A stretch of DNA of 64,000 bases, from the NCBI GenBank assembly GCA_050692555.1, contig JBOGVS010000002.1:86442-150441 (forward strand), in the 5' to 3' direction. The stretch is from DAITPV01 sp050692555. GTDB lineage: Bacteria; Actinomycetota; UBA4738; CALAEC01. The notes under the pieces are model-generated. The model did no database searches. It worked only from the letters and a program-made list of their open reading frames with translations, and was not told where the DNA came from. The translations under genes and the position numbers were made by a program. The first letter of the stretch is position 1, and every line of letters starts with the position of its first letter. This document shows, in pieces, positions 42,701-50,311 of this stretch.

Positions 42701-44000
42701 GCGCGGCGCGACCTCGTTCCTGGAGCGGAACCAGCGGGTCATCGGGTTCGTCAGCATCCTCCTGGTGGGGGCCGGCACGGTGTTGGCCCTTCTCCTCCAG
42801 GGCGGCTTCTTCACGCCCACGTACGCGGTCACCGCGCTGTTCTCGGACGGCGCGGGGATCCGCTCCGGTGACTACGTGACGGTGGCCGGCCTCCCCGGTG
42901 GGAAGGTCAAGGAGGTCCGCCTGGAGGGCGGCTCCGTGGCCATCGAGCTGGCGGTAGAGGACGACGTCCGGATGGCGGCCGACAGCTCGGCCGAGATCGT
43001 CATCGAGACGTTGCTGGGCCGGAAGTCGGTGGCCCTCATCCCGGGCCGGAGCGACGAGCCCCTGCGCGACGGCGCGGTGATCCCCCTGGACCGAACCACG
43101 ACCCCGATCGACATCACCGAGCTGAACGACATCTCGGTCCGGTTGCTCAACGCCTCCGACGCCGAAGGGTTCGACCAGATGCTCCGGGAGATCACCGAGA
43201 TCACCGAGGGCAAGGCCCAGGAGGTCCAGACCATCATCGCCGGGCTGGACCGGGTCACCGCGGCGGTGGACCGCAGGCAGGTCCAGCTCACCCGCCTGAT
43301 CGAGTCCCTGCGGATCCTGTCCACCACGTTCGGGCAGCGCGACCGGGTGATCGTGTCGCTGATCGACAACCTGGACGTGGTCCTGGACAACCTGGCCGAG
43401 CGCCAGGAGGACCTGGTGACGCTCCTCCACGCCACCGATGCCTCCAGCCACGAGACCGCGAACCTGGTCGAGCGGAACCGGACGGTCCTCGACTCGGCAT
43501 TGAACCTCCTGCACCAGGACCTCGAGGTCCTGGATCGGCACCAGCTCGACCTGGCGGCCACCATCGCCTACCTGGACCAGGCCGTCCAGGGCTACTCGAG
43601 CGTGGGCTACTCGCAGGGGACGCCGAACCGGTGGGCCAACATCTTCGTCCAGTCGCTGGGTCCCGCCGGCGTGGACGCCCTGGTTGGCCCGTGCGGGACC
43701 GTCGACCAGTTCTTCGACCATTACTTCGGCTCGGATTGCGCCACCGCCGGGGAAGGCGGGCCGCTTCCCTTCCCGCCCCCGATCCCTCTGCCCGAGCTCC
43801 CACTCCCACGGGATGAGGCCACCGAGCCCACCCAGGGTGGCGAGCAGGGGACGCAGGGGCAGGAAGCCGTGGCTCCGACGGTTCCCGCCCTCCCCGGCGT
43901 GGACGTTCCACCGCCGGAGACACCGGGCCTCCCCTGCTCGATCGGGGACCTGGTCGGCTCCACGCTGCCCGGCGCCCCCCAGGGGTGTGAGGGCGGATGA
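42693..44000 (+). CDS. mceC: Mce family protein, position C
   Basis: The product is 435 residues. The start is TTG 42693, overlapping the previous stop region by 8 nt. An N-terminal helix (VIGFVSILLVGAGTVLALLL) precedes the MCE domain (YAVTALFSDGAGIRSGDYVTVAGLPGGKVKEV), then a long helical segment to about residue 300. The C-terminal 100 residues are rich in proline, glutamate and glycine, with FPPPIPLPELPLP-type low complexity, suggesting an extended surface or cell-wall-spanning tail. Four cysteines occur in this tail. Confidence 0.9.
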   Translation: MPRRGATSFLERNQRVIGFVSILLVGAGTVLALLLQGGFFTPTYAVTALFSDGAGIRSGDYVTVAGLPGGKVKEVRLEGGSVAIELAVEDDVRMAADSSAEIVIETLLGRKSVALIPGRSDEPLRDGAVIPLDRTTTPIDITELNDISVRLLNASDAEGFDQMLREITEITEGKAQEVQTIIAGLDRVTAAVDRRQVQLTRLIESLRILSTTFGQRDRVIVSLIDNLDVVLDNLAERQEDLVTLLHATDASSHETANLVERNRTVLDSALNLLHQDLEVLDRHQLDLAATIAYLDQAVQGYSSVGYSQGTPNRWANIFVQSLGPAGVDALVGPCGTVDQFFDHYFGSDCATAGEGGPLPFPPPIPLPELPLPRDEATEPTQGGEQGTQGQEAVAPTVPALPGVDVPPPETPGLPCSIGDLVGSTLPGAPQGCEGG

Positions 44001-45481
44001 AACGGCTGACGGGCGTCCTGGTCGTCGTGGCCCTGATGACCTCGGCCTGCGCGCTGATCCGGGACGCCACCGGCGCCCAGACATACCGGGCCAGGTTCAG
44101 CCGGGCCATCCAGGTGTTCCCCGGCGGGGACGTCCGGGTCCTGGGCGTGGACGTCGGTCTGATCCAGGACGTCCAGAACGTCCCCGGTGCCGTCGAGGTG
44201 ACCTTCACCGTCGACGACCCGGAGGTGAAGCTCCCCCAAGACGTCCAGGCGGTCATCGTGCCCGCGTCGCTCCTGGGAGAGCGGTACATCCAGCTGTTCC
44301 CGGCCTACCAGGGCGGACCCGCGCTGGAGCCGGACGCCACGATCCCCATCGAGCGGACCGGGGTGCCGTCCGAGCCGGACGAGCTGCTCCGGTCGCTCCA
44401 GGACTACCTGGGGGCCCTGGACCCTCAGACCGTCACGTCCTTCGTTGAGAACGCGGCGGCGATCCTGGACGGCACGGGCCAGACGCTCAACAGCCTGATC
44501 CACCACGCCGCCGAGGTCCTGTCGACGCTGTCCGCCAAGCGCGACGACCTTGCGCAGATCATCGTGGAGTTCGACCGGCTCAGTCTGGCTCTCAACACCC
44601 GGAAGGCCAAGCTCTCCCGGCTGATCCACACCTACAACGAGGTGGTCGGCACCGTGACCACAAACCGGACGGCCCTTGAGGGCTCCATCGACGGGCTCAA
44701 CGAGATGGCCGTGCAGCTGGCATCGCTGTTGATCGACCACCGCAAGCCGCTCCACCAGGACATCAGGGTCCTCACCAGGACGGGCCGCACGGTCAACAAG
44801 AACATCGACACGCTGGCCCGGACCGGCCACTGGGCCCAGCGCCTGTTCCGGGCAGCGGAGAACGCCGTGGACTTCCCCCGCCAGTGGCTTCGTCTGAACA
44901 ACCAGGGCCAGGCCCTCGAGCAGCTCATCGTGGAGCGGCTCATGCAACGGCTCACCGCGCTGTGCGCCGACCTGGGGCTCCCGATCTGCACAACCCCGCG
45001 CTACTGGGAGACTGAGGCGCCATCCCTGTTCTGCTTCGAGGAGTCCTGCGTGCCCGAGCCCCGGCAGGAGGAGGGCCAGGCCGCCGACGGCACCGGCGGT
45101 TCGGGCGGCGCCGGGGGCGGGCCGGCCGAGGAGCTGGCCGACGCCATCGAACAGGTCCCCACGCTCCTGGAGCAGCTCCTGGACAAGGCCCAGGACATCG
45201 CGTGCCAGAACGCCAAGGACCCACAGGCCTGCAAGCGGCGGAAGCGGATCCTGCTCCACTGCCTGAACTCCAACAACGCTCGACGGTGCCTCGAAGACAA
45301 GGCGGTCCTCCTCGACTGCCTGAAGTCCGCCGACGTGCAGGGGTGCCTCGAGCGGAAGACGGAAGAGGAGACCCAGGAGCTGGTGGACGGCCTCCTCGAG
45401 GACACTCTGGGCGACGCCCTCGACGACATCACCGGCCAGCTCCCCGGCGGTGTGGGCGACATCGGAGATCTGTTGCCATGA
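43997..45481 (+). CDS. mceD: Mce family lipoprotein, position D, with triple CX8C repeat
   Basis: The product is 494 residues. The signal ends in a lipobox-like TSAC, so it is likely a lipoprotein. The MCE domain follows (ARFSRAIQVFPGGDVRVLGVDVGLI), then a helical region to about residue 350. After a Gly/Ala-rich linker, residues 403-450 contain six cysteines in the exact pattern C-x8-C-x9-C-x8-C-x9-C-x8-C, a 19-residue period seen three times. The second and third units are also similar in sequence (LLHCL...RRCLEDK, LLDCL...QGCLERK). This suggests disulfide-locked helical hairpins in the extracytoplasmic tail. ATGA-type overlap on both sides. Confidence 0.88.
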   Translation: MKRLTGVLVVVALMTSACALIRDATGAQTYRARFSRAIQVFPGGDVRVLGVDVGLIQDVQNVPGAVEVTFTVDDPEVKLPQDVQAVIVPASLLGERYIQLFPAYQGGPALEPDATIPIERTGVPSEPDELLRSLQDYLGALDPQTVTSFVENAAAILDGTGQTLNSLIHHAAEVLSTLSAKRDDLAQIIVEFDRLSLALNTRKAKLSRLIHTYNEVVGTVTTNRTALEGSIDGLNEMAVQLASLLIDHRKPLHQDIRVLTRTGRTVNKNIDTLARTGHWAQRLFRAAENAVDFPRQWLRLNNQGQALEQLIVERLMQRLTALCADLGLPICTTPRYWETEAPSLFCFEESCVPEPRQEEGQAADGTGGSGGAGGGPAEELADAIEQVPTLLEQLLDKAQDIACQNAKDPQACKRRKRILLHCLNSNNARRCLEDKAVLLDCLKSADVQGCLERKTEEETQELVDGLLEDTLGDALDDITGQLPGGVGDIGDLLP

Positions 45482-46446
45482 AGAAGCTCGCCGCGCTCCT
45501 GGTGGTGGCGGCTCTGGCCCTCACGGCGTGCGCGTTCCTGAGCGAGGACGGCCGGGTGACGGTCCGGGCCCGGTTCACCGACGTCGGGGATCTGGCCACG
45601 TCGGCTCCCGTGATGCTGGCCGACATCCCGATCGGCAAGGTCACGGAGATCGACCTCGAGGAGAGCCAGGCCCTGGTCACCATGGAGATCGATCGCCAGG
45701 CCAACGTCCCCCAGGGCGTGGTGGCCCGGGTGCGTCGTACCAGCCTGCTGGGAGAGAAGTTCATCGACTTCCTGGTCCCCGAGGGCATCCCCCTGGACGC
45801 CCCCCCGCTGCGGAACGGTGACCAGATCGTGGACACCGAGGCCCGAGCCGACCTCGAGGACCTGGTGGCCGAGGGCACCGACGTCCTCGCCCCCCTGATG
45901 GCCAGCGAGATCGCCACGCTGGTGGACGAGGGAGCCAAGGGCTTCGGCGGTCGCGGTGAGCAGCTGGGAGCCATCCTCAACAACTTCCAGCAGATCGTGC
46001 AGGCCTATGCCGGGCGGACCGACGAGATCCGCGGCGTGATCACGAACCTGAACCACCTGAACGCCACCCTGGCGTCCAAGGCCCCCGCGCACGCCAAGGC
46101 CACCGTGAACAGCGCCAAGGGCCTGCGGATGCTGGTTGAGGAGAGCGACCGGCTGAAGGCGGCCATCGTGGCCCTCAACCGGCTGTCGGTGGGAGCTCGG
46201 GGGGTCCTGGAAGCCCACTCCGACGAGATGAGCCGGTTCTTCCGCCAGGCCCGGACCATCCTGGACACCCTGAACTCGGAGTCGAGCTCGATCGAGCGGT
46301 TCCTGAAGTGGGCCCCGTTCCACAACCGGAACACCGCGATCACCGACTACAACCAGTTCGTCCAGGTGTTGCAGGACTTCATCATCTGCGGGCTGAACGA
46401 CGACCCCAACGACGCGGCCCGCCGGTGCATCGAGCCGCCGTCATGA
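45478..46446 (+). CDS. mceE: Mce family lipoprotein, position E
   Basis: The product is 322 residues. The N-terminus (MKKLAALLVVAALALTAC) is a classic lipoprotein signal with the lipobox LTAC. The MCE domain reads VTVRARFTDVGDLATSAPVMLADIPIGKV, and helical repeats follow to the end, where two cysteines occur in FIICGLNDDPNDAARRCIE. The E position is normally the lipoprotein of mycobacterial Mce sets. The start forms ATGA with the previous stop. The frame is open upstream only as a shadow. Confidence 0.9.
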   Translation: MKKLAALLVVAALALTACAFLSEDGRVTVRARFTDVGDLATSAPVMLADIPIGKVTEIDLEESQALVTMEIDRQANVPQGVVARVRRTSLLGEKFIDFLVPEGIPLDAPPLRNGDQIVDTEARADLEDLVAEGTDVLAPLMASEIATLVDEGAKGFGGRGEQLGAILNNFQQIVQAYAGRTDEIRGVITNLNHLNATLASKAPAHAKATVNSAKGLRMLVEESDRLKAAIVALNRLSVGARGVLEAHSDEMSRFFRQARTILDTLNSESSSIERFLKWAPFHNRNTAITDYNQFVQVLQDFIICGLNDDPNDAARRCIEPPS

Positions 46447-47549
46447 GCCGAACGCGCCTCCTCCTGAACGTGGTCACCTTCGTGGGGATCTCCTCCGTGC
46501 TGCTGTACTTGGGGATCACCGAGTACCTGTTCCCCCCGGAGTCCGGACGGCTGGTCATGATGGAGACCGCGAACTCTTCCGGCCTCCTGCCCCGCAGCGA
46601 CGTGACCGTCCGGGGGGTCCCCTCCGGCGCGGTGACCGCGGTTCGGATGACCGACCTGGGAACCACGCTGGTGACCCTGGAGCTGGACCCGGGAGTGACC
46701 ATCACCCGGGGGACCACCGCGGAGATCACCCGCCGAAGCCCCATCGGGGACATCACCGTGAACCTGATCCCCGGTCAGGGGGCCACGATGCCGAACGGCG
46801 GGAGAATCCCTCTGGCCGACGTCACCCTTCCGCCCGAGGCGGAACGAACCATCGAGGTCCTGGCCCAGGTCTTGGCCGCGGTGCCTCCCGAGAACCTCAC
46901 CACGGTGGTCACCGAGGCCGCCACGGCGCTTCGAGGCCGGGGCCCGGACCTGGCCTCGCTGTCGGTGACCGGGGCCGACCTGCCCCAACGCATCCTGGAG
47001 GTCAAGGCTCAGCTCGAGTCGTTGATCCGCACCGGCCCCGAGGTGCTCGAGGTCCTGGCGGAGAACGCCCCCACGCTGGCGGACGACATCATAGAGACCG
47101 CGGTCCTGGCCGAGATCCTGGCCGAGAACCGCTTCGAGCTGGTGGACCTGTCGAAGAACGGGGGCCGGCTCACCGAGGTGCTGGGCGACCTTCTGGCCCG
47201 GCAGAAGCCCAATCTGGCGTGCATGTTCGCCGACTTCGGAAACATCAACGCCACCCTGGCCCGGGGGGACAACCTGAAGAACCTCAAGGACGTGCTGGAC
47301 CTCAACCACTTCTTCTTCGACGGGGTGGACCTGGCGGTGCAGAAGGGCAAGGACGGCTACGGGTGGTTCCGGGTCCATTTCCTGCCGCCCCAGCAGCCCC
47401 CGGCCATCGCCTACGCTCCTCACCGGCTCCGCCCCGACGTGTACGGCGGCGACGCTTGCCGAAACCGGTACGGAGAGGGCGTCGAGGCGCCCACGCAGCC
47501 CACCCCGCCCTACGTCGCTCCGGGCTCGAAGCTGCACCCCGGTCGGTGA
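46443..47549 (+). CDS. mceF: Mce family protein, position F
   Basis: The product is 368 residues from ATG 46443 (ATGA with the previous gene). An N-terminal helix (LNVVTFVGISSVLLYLGI) precedes the MCE domain (LVMMETANSSGLLPRSDVTVRGVPSGAV) and a helical stretch to about residue 290 that ends in FADFGNINATL. The C-terminal ~75 residues (KDGYGWFRVHFLPPQQPP...) resemble the tail found in many F-position Mce proteins. It completes the six-subunit set. Confidence 0.9.
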   Translation: MSRTRLLLNVVTFVGISSVLLYLGITEYLFPPESGRLVMMETANSSGLLPRSDVTVRGVPSGAVTAVRMTDLGTTLVTLELDPGVTITRGTTAEITRRSPIGDITVNLIPGQGATMPNGGRIPLADVTLPPEAERTIEVLAQVLAAVPPENLTTVVTEAATALRGRGPDLASLSVTGADLPQRILEVKAQLESLIRTGPEVLEVLAENAPTLADDIIETAVLAEILAENRFELVDLSKNGGRLTEVLGDLLARQKPNLACMFADFGNINATLARGDNLKNLKDVLDLNHFFFDGVDLAVQKGKDGYGWFRVHFLPPQQPPAIAYAPHRLRPDVYGGDACRNRYGEGVEAPTQPTPPYVAPGSKLHPGR

Positions 47550-47577
47550 CGCCCTAGCGCACCCTGGCCCGACCGCC

Positions 47578-47583
47578 TACCCT
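47578..47583 (+). promoter_or_regulatory. -10-like hexamer of the Mce-associated gene (leaderless)
   Basis: TACCCT is followed after 9 nt by GTG 47593. The gene may have its own start site as well as operon transcription. Confidence 0.35.
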
Positions 47584-47592
47584 GCGGCAATC

Positions 47593-48153
47593 GTGAAGCG
47601 CGCAACGAAGCTGCGCCTGCCCAAGCTCTCGCTGCGCTCCTTCGATCCCCGTCCGCTGTTCCGAGGACCCCGGCTCCCGTGGACGTTGTTCGTCCTGGCC
47701 CTGGCGGGGGCGGTGACGCTCGGCGCGCTGTGGTGGTCGGAGCAGCGGGAAGACTCCCGGCGATCCGAGGTGGAGGCCACCGCCGGCCGGTTCCTGGTGG
47801 CCCTGACGAACTTCTCCGGGGAGACCATCGAACGCGACATCGAGGAGATCCGTTCGTTCGCCATCGGCCAGTTCGCCGAGGAGGTCGATCAGACCTTCAC
47901 CCCCGAGCGGGTGCAGCAGATCCAGCAGAACGAAGCCACCAGCTCGGGAGAGGTGCAGAGCCTGTTCGTCCAGAGCATCGACGAGGCCTCGGCCACGGTG
48001 TTCGCCGTGGTCAACGAGACCGTGTCGAACGCCACTCAGCAGACCCCTCGCACCGACGTGCTCCGGATCGAGATCGCCCTGATCGAGACCGCGGAGTCCT
48101 GGAAGGTCAGCCGGGTGGAGATCCTTCAGAGCCCCCAGGGAGGACTGGTCTAG
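47593..48153 (+). CDS. Mce-associated membrane protein
   Basis: The product is 186 residues. A basic N-terminus and one helix (LPWTLFVLALAGAVTLGALWW) precede an extracytoplasmic domain (about 60-186). This has a helix, EATAGRFLVALTNFSGETIERDIEEI, and a beta-rich half, TVFAVVNETVSNATQ...RIEIALIETAESWKVSRVE, the NTF2-like fold of Mce-associated proteins that follow mce genes in actinobacteria. It probably stabilises the transporter. It follows mceF by 43 nt. Confidence 0.85.
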   Translation: MKRATKLRLPKLSLRSFDPRPLFRGPRLPWTLFVLALAGAVTLGALWWSEQREDSRRSEVEATAGRFLVALTNFSGETIERDIEEIRSFAIGQFAEEVDQTFTPERVQQIQQNEATSSGEVQSLFVQSIDEASATVFAVVNETVSNATQQTPRTDVLRIEIALIETAESWKVSRVEILQSPQGGLV

Positions 48154-48165
48154 CTACCGGTCCAG

Positions 48166-48459
48166 CTACTGCCAGGCGCGCTTGGCGGCTTCCGCCGTGG
48201 AGGCCCCCTCGAGGGTCTCGGAGTGGTCCTCGACCTCGAGGTCGTCGCCGAGGGCCCTCTTGACCACCGAGATGAACTCCTCCCACTCCGACTCGGTCAT
48301 CGTCAGGGTCCCGGAGTGGACCAGGTGTCCCGGATCTCCGGCCAGGAACGACACGGTGACGGCGGTCTGGTTGTTCTTCATCCGGGCGGGGTATCGGCCC
48401 AACACCCGGAACCTGTACTGATGCTTGCCTGCCATCCCTTCCGGATTCGACGCCGGCAC
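48166..48459 (-). CDS. Small protein of unknown function
   Basis: A 97-residue ORF from GTG 48459, chosen because GGAGGAGG lies 5 nt upstream; an ATG at 48435 would give 89 residues but has no spacing to its GGAAGGG. The protein has a beta-rich core (HQYRFRVLGRYPARMKNNQTAVTVSFLAGDPG is the first part) and an acidic C-terminus (LGDDLEVEDHSETLEG). No known family. It is convergent with the Mce-associated gene and divergent from padR, so the PadR operator might control it too. Confidence 0.6.
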   Translation of the reverse strand: MPASNPEGMAGKHQYRFRVLGRYPARMKNNQTAVTVSFLAGDPGHLVHSGTLTMTESEWEEFISVVKRALGDDLEVEDHSETLEGASTAEAAKRAWQ

Positions 48460-48499
48460 GGCCACCTCCTCCCGGCTTGACAGACCTCCCGGCGGCGGG

Positions 48500-48534
48500 T
48501 ATATATCGGGTCGATATATCGACGCGATATATCG
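48500..48534. promoter_or_regulatory. Triple 13-bp operator upstream of padR
   Basis: Three copies of (G/T)ATATATCG start at 48500, 48513 and 48526, exactly 13 bp apart. The second is centred on the perfect palindrome TCGATATATCGA (48511-48522) and the third on CGATATATCG (48525-48534). It is an AT-rich island in very GC-rich DNA, 13 nt before GTG 48547, and probably the binding site of the PadR protein encoded next to it. Confidence 0.75.
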
Positions 48535-48546
48535 AAGGAGACCATC

Positions 48547-49143
48547 GTGATCGAATTGGCCGTCCTGGGGCTGCTCAAGGAGCGGTCCATGCACGGGTAC
48601 CAGCTGAAGAAGAGCCTCTCGGAGACCCTGGGGCCGTTCTGGCAGGTGTCCTACGGGGCCCTGTACCCCGCCCTGAAGCGCCTGAAGACCCAGGGGGCCG
48701 TGGAAGAGGTATTCCCCCGGACCGAGGTGGGCAGACGGAGGAACGTGTACCGGCTCACCCCCGAGGGTGAGCGGACCTTCAACGAGCTGCTGGCCTCGAG
48801 TGGCCAGCGCGAGGATGACGAAAACGGATTCCGGGTCCGGGTGGCGTTCTTCCGGTACCTGGCGCCGGAGACTCGGATCGGGGTGTTGGAGCGGCGAAAG
48901 GCCACCCTCACCACGCGGCTGGCGGAGCTCAAGCAGCGGCTCTCCTCCTACCGCGAGCAGGTGGACGACTACACGCAGTCCCTGATGCGCCACGGGATGG
49001 ACGCCACCGAGCGGGACATCTCCTGGCTGGACCAGATGATCGCCTCGGAACGCCGAGCTGTCCGAAGGCCCCGCAGAACTGGGCGGACCCGTCGGGCCCG
49101 AACCACGACGGCTGTGCCCAAGAGGGAGGAGACCACGACATGA
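48547..49143 (+). CDS. PadR family transcriptional regulator
   Basis: The product is 198 residues. The N-terminal winged helix (IELAVLGLLKERSMHGYQLKK...SYGALYPALKRLKTQGAVEE, VYRLTPEGER) is typical of PadR, followed by a C-terminal helical region (about 95-165) and a basic Arg-rich tail (RRAVRRPRRTGRTRRART). It likely represses its own operon, including ino1, through the triple repeat upstream. The start is GTG with AAGGAG 6 nt upstream. The stop overlaps the ino1 ATG (ATGA). The same PadR-ino1 pairing is recalled for Rv0047c-Rv0046c. Confidence 0.9.
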   Translation: MIELAVLGLLKERSMHGYQLKKSLSETLGPFWQVSYGALYPALKRLKTQGAVEEVFPRTEVGRRRNVYRLTPEGERTFNELLASSGQREDDENGFRVRVAFFRYLAPETRIGVLERRKATLTTRLAELKQRLSSYREQVDDYTQSLMRHGMDATERDISWLDQMIASERRAVRRPRRTGRTRRARTTTAVPKREETTT

Positions 49144-50267
49144 CCCAAGTTCGAGTGGCCATCGTGGGGGTGGGGAATTGCGCATCGGCTCTGGTACAGG
49201 GGCTGACCTTCTACCACGACGCCGATCCAGGGAACCCCGTCCCCGGCCTGATGCACGTGCGCCTGGGGCCGTATCACGTGTCCGACATCGAGGTGGTGGC
49301 CGCCTTCGACGTCGACGGCAAGAAGGTGGGCCATGACGTCGCCGAGGCGATCTTCGCCGAGCCCAACAACACCATCCGGTTCGCCGAGGACGTCCCACCC
49401 ACGGGCGTGATGGTCCAGCGAGGGCCCACGCTCGATGGCCTGGGCCGCTACTACCGCGAGGTGATCACGGAGTCGGACGAGCCCCCCGTCGACGTGGCGG
49501 CGGCGCTTCGCGAGGCCGGGGTCGACGTGGTGGTCAGCTACCTGCCGGTGGGGAGCGAGGAAGCCACCCGGCACTACGCGCGAGCGGCCATCGAGGCGGG
49601 TGCCGGCTTCGTGAACTGCATGCCGGTGTTCATCGCCTCGGATCGCCGGTGGGCCCGGGCCTTCGCGGACGCCGGGGTTCCCATCGTCGGCGACGACATC
49701 AAGGCCCAGGTTGGGGCCACGATCGTCCACCGGGTCCTGGCCAAGCTGTTCGAGGATCGGGGGGTCTGGCTGGACCACACCTCGCAGCTCAACTTCGGCG
49801 GGAACATGGACTTCATGAACATGCTGGAGCGGGAGCGGTTGCGTTCCAAGAAGGTCTCGAAGACCCAGGCGGTCACCTCGCAGCTGCGAGAGGGCATCGA
49901 CGCCCAGGACATCCACATCGGTCCCTCGGATCACGTTCCCTGGCTCCATGACCGGAAGTGGGCCCACATCCGGCTGGAGGGCAAGGGGTTCGGCAACGCC
50001 CCCATGTCGGTCGAGCTGAAGCTGGAGGTATGGGACTCGCCCAACTCCGCCGGCGTGGCAATCGACGCCATCCGCTGCGCCAAGCTGGCCATGGACCGAG
50101 GGATGGGCGGTCCGCTGATCGGACCGTCCGCCTACTTCATGAAGTCGCCCCCGGTCCAGTTCTCGGACGACTCGGCTCGAGAGATGGTCGAGGAGTTCAT
50201 CCTGGGAGACGGCGCCTCCAAGGATCAGGACTGGACCCGGTTCTTCGACGCCAGCCACCGCACCTGA
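49140..50267 (+). CDS. ino1: Inositol-3-phosphate synthase
   Basis: The product is 375 residues. It has an N-terminal NAD-binding loop (VGVGNCASALVQG), the conserved VNCMPVFIAS, DDIKAQVGATIVHR, and LNFGGNMDFMNM with SKKVSKTQAV, all hallmarks of the actinobacterial MIPS family. It converts glucose-6-phosphate to inositol-3-phosphate, the first step to phosphatidylinositol and mycothiol. It is coupled to padR by ATGA. Confidence 0.96.
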   Translation: MTQVRVAIVGVGNCASALVQGLTFYHDADPGNPVPGLMHVRLGPYHVSDIEVVAAFDVDGKKVGHDVAEAIFAEPNNTIRFAEDVPPTGVMVQRGPTLDGLGRYYREVITESDEPPVDVAAALREAGVDVVVSYLPVGSEEATRHYARAAIEAGAGFVNCMPVFIASDRRWARAFADAGVPIVGDDIKAQVGATIVHRVLAKLFEDRGVWLDHTSQLNFGGNMDFMNMLERERLRSKKVSKTQAVTSQLREGIDAQDIHIGPSDHVPWLHDRKWAHIRLEGKGFGNAPMSVELKLEVWDSPNSAGVAIDAIRCAKLAMDRGMGGPLIGPSAYFMKSPPVQFSDDSAREMVEEFILGDGASKDQDWTRFFDASHRT

Positions 50268-50299
50268 ACCGCACCTGAGCGGGAGCCCATCCCGGCCGG

Positions 50300-50305
50300 T
50301 ACGCT
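50300..50305 (+). promoter_or_regulatory. -10-like hexamer of the MFS gene (leaderless)
   Basis: TACGCT is followed after 6 nt by GTG 50312. Confidence 0.35.
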
Positions 50306-50311
50306 CGGCTG

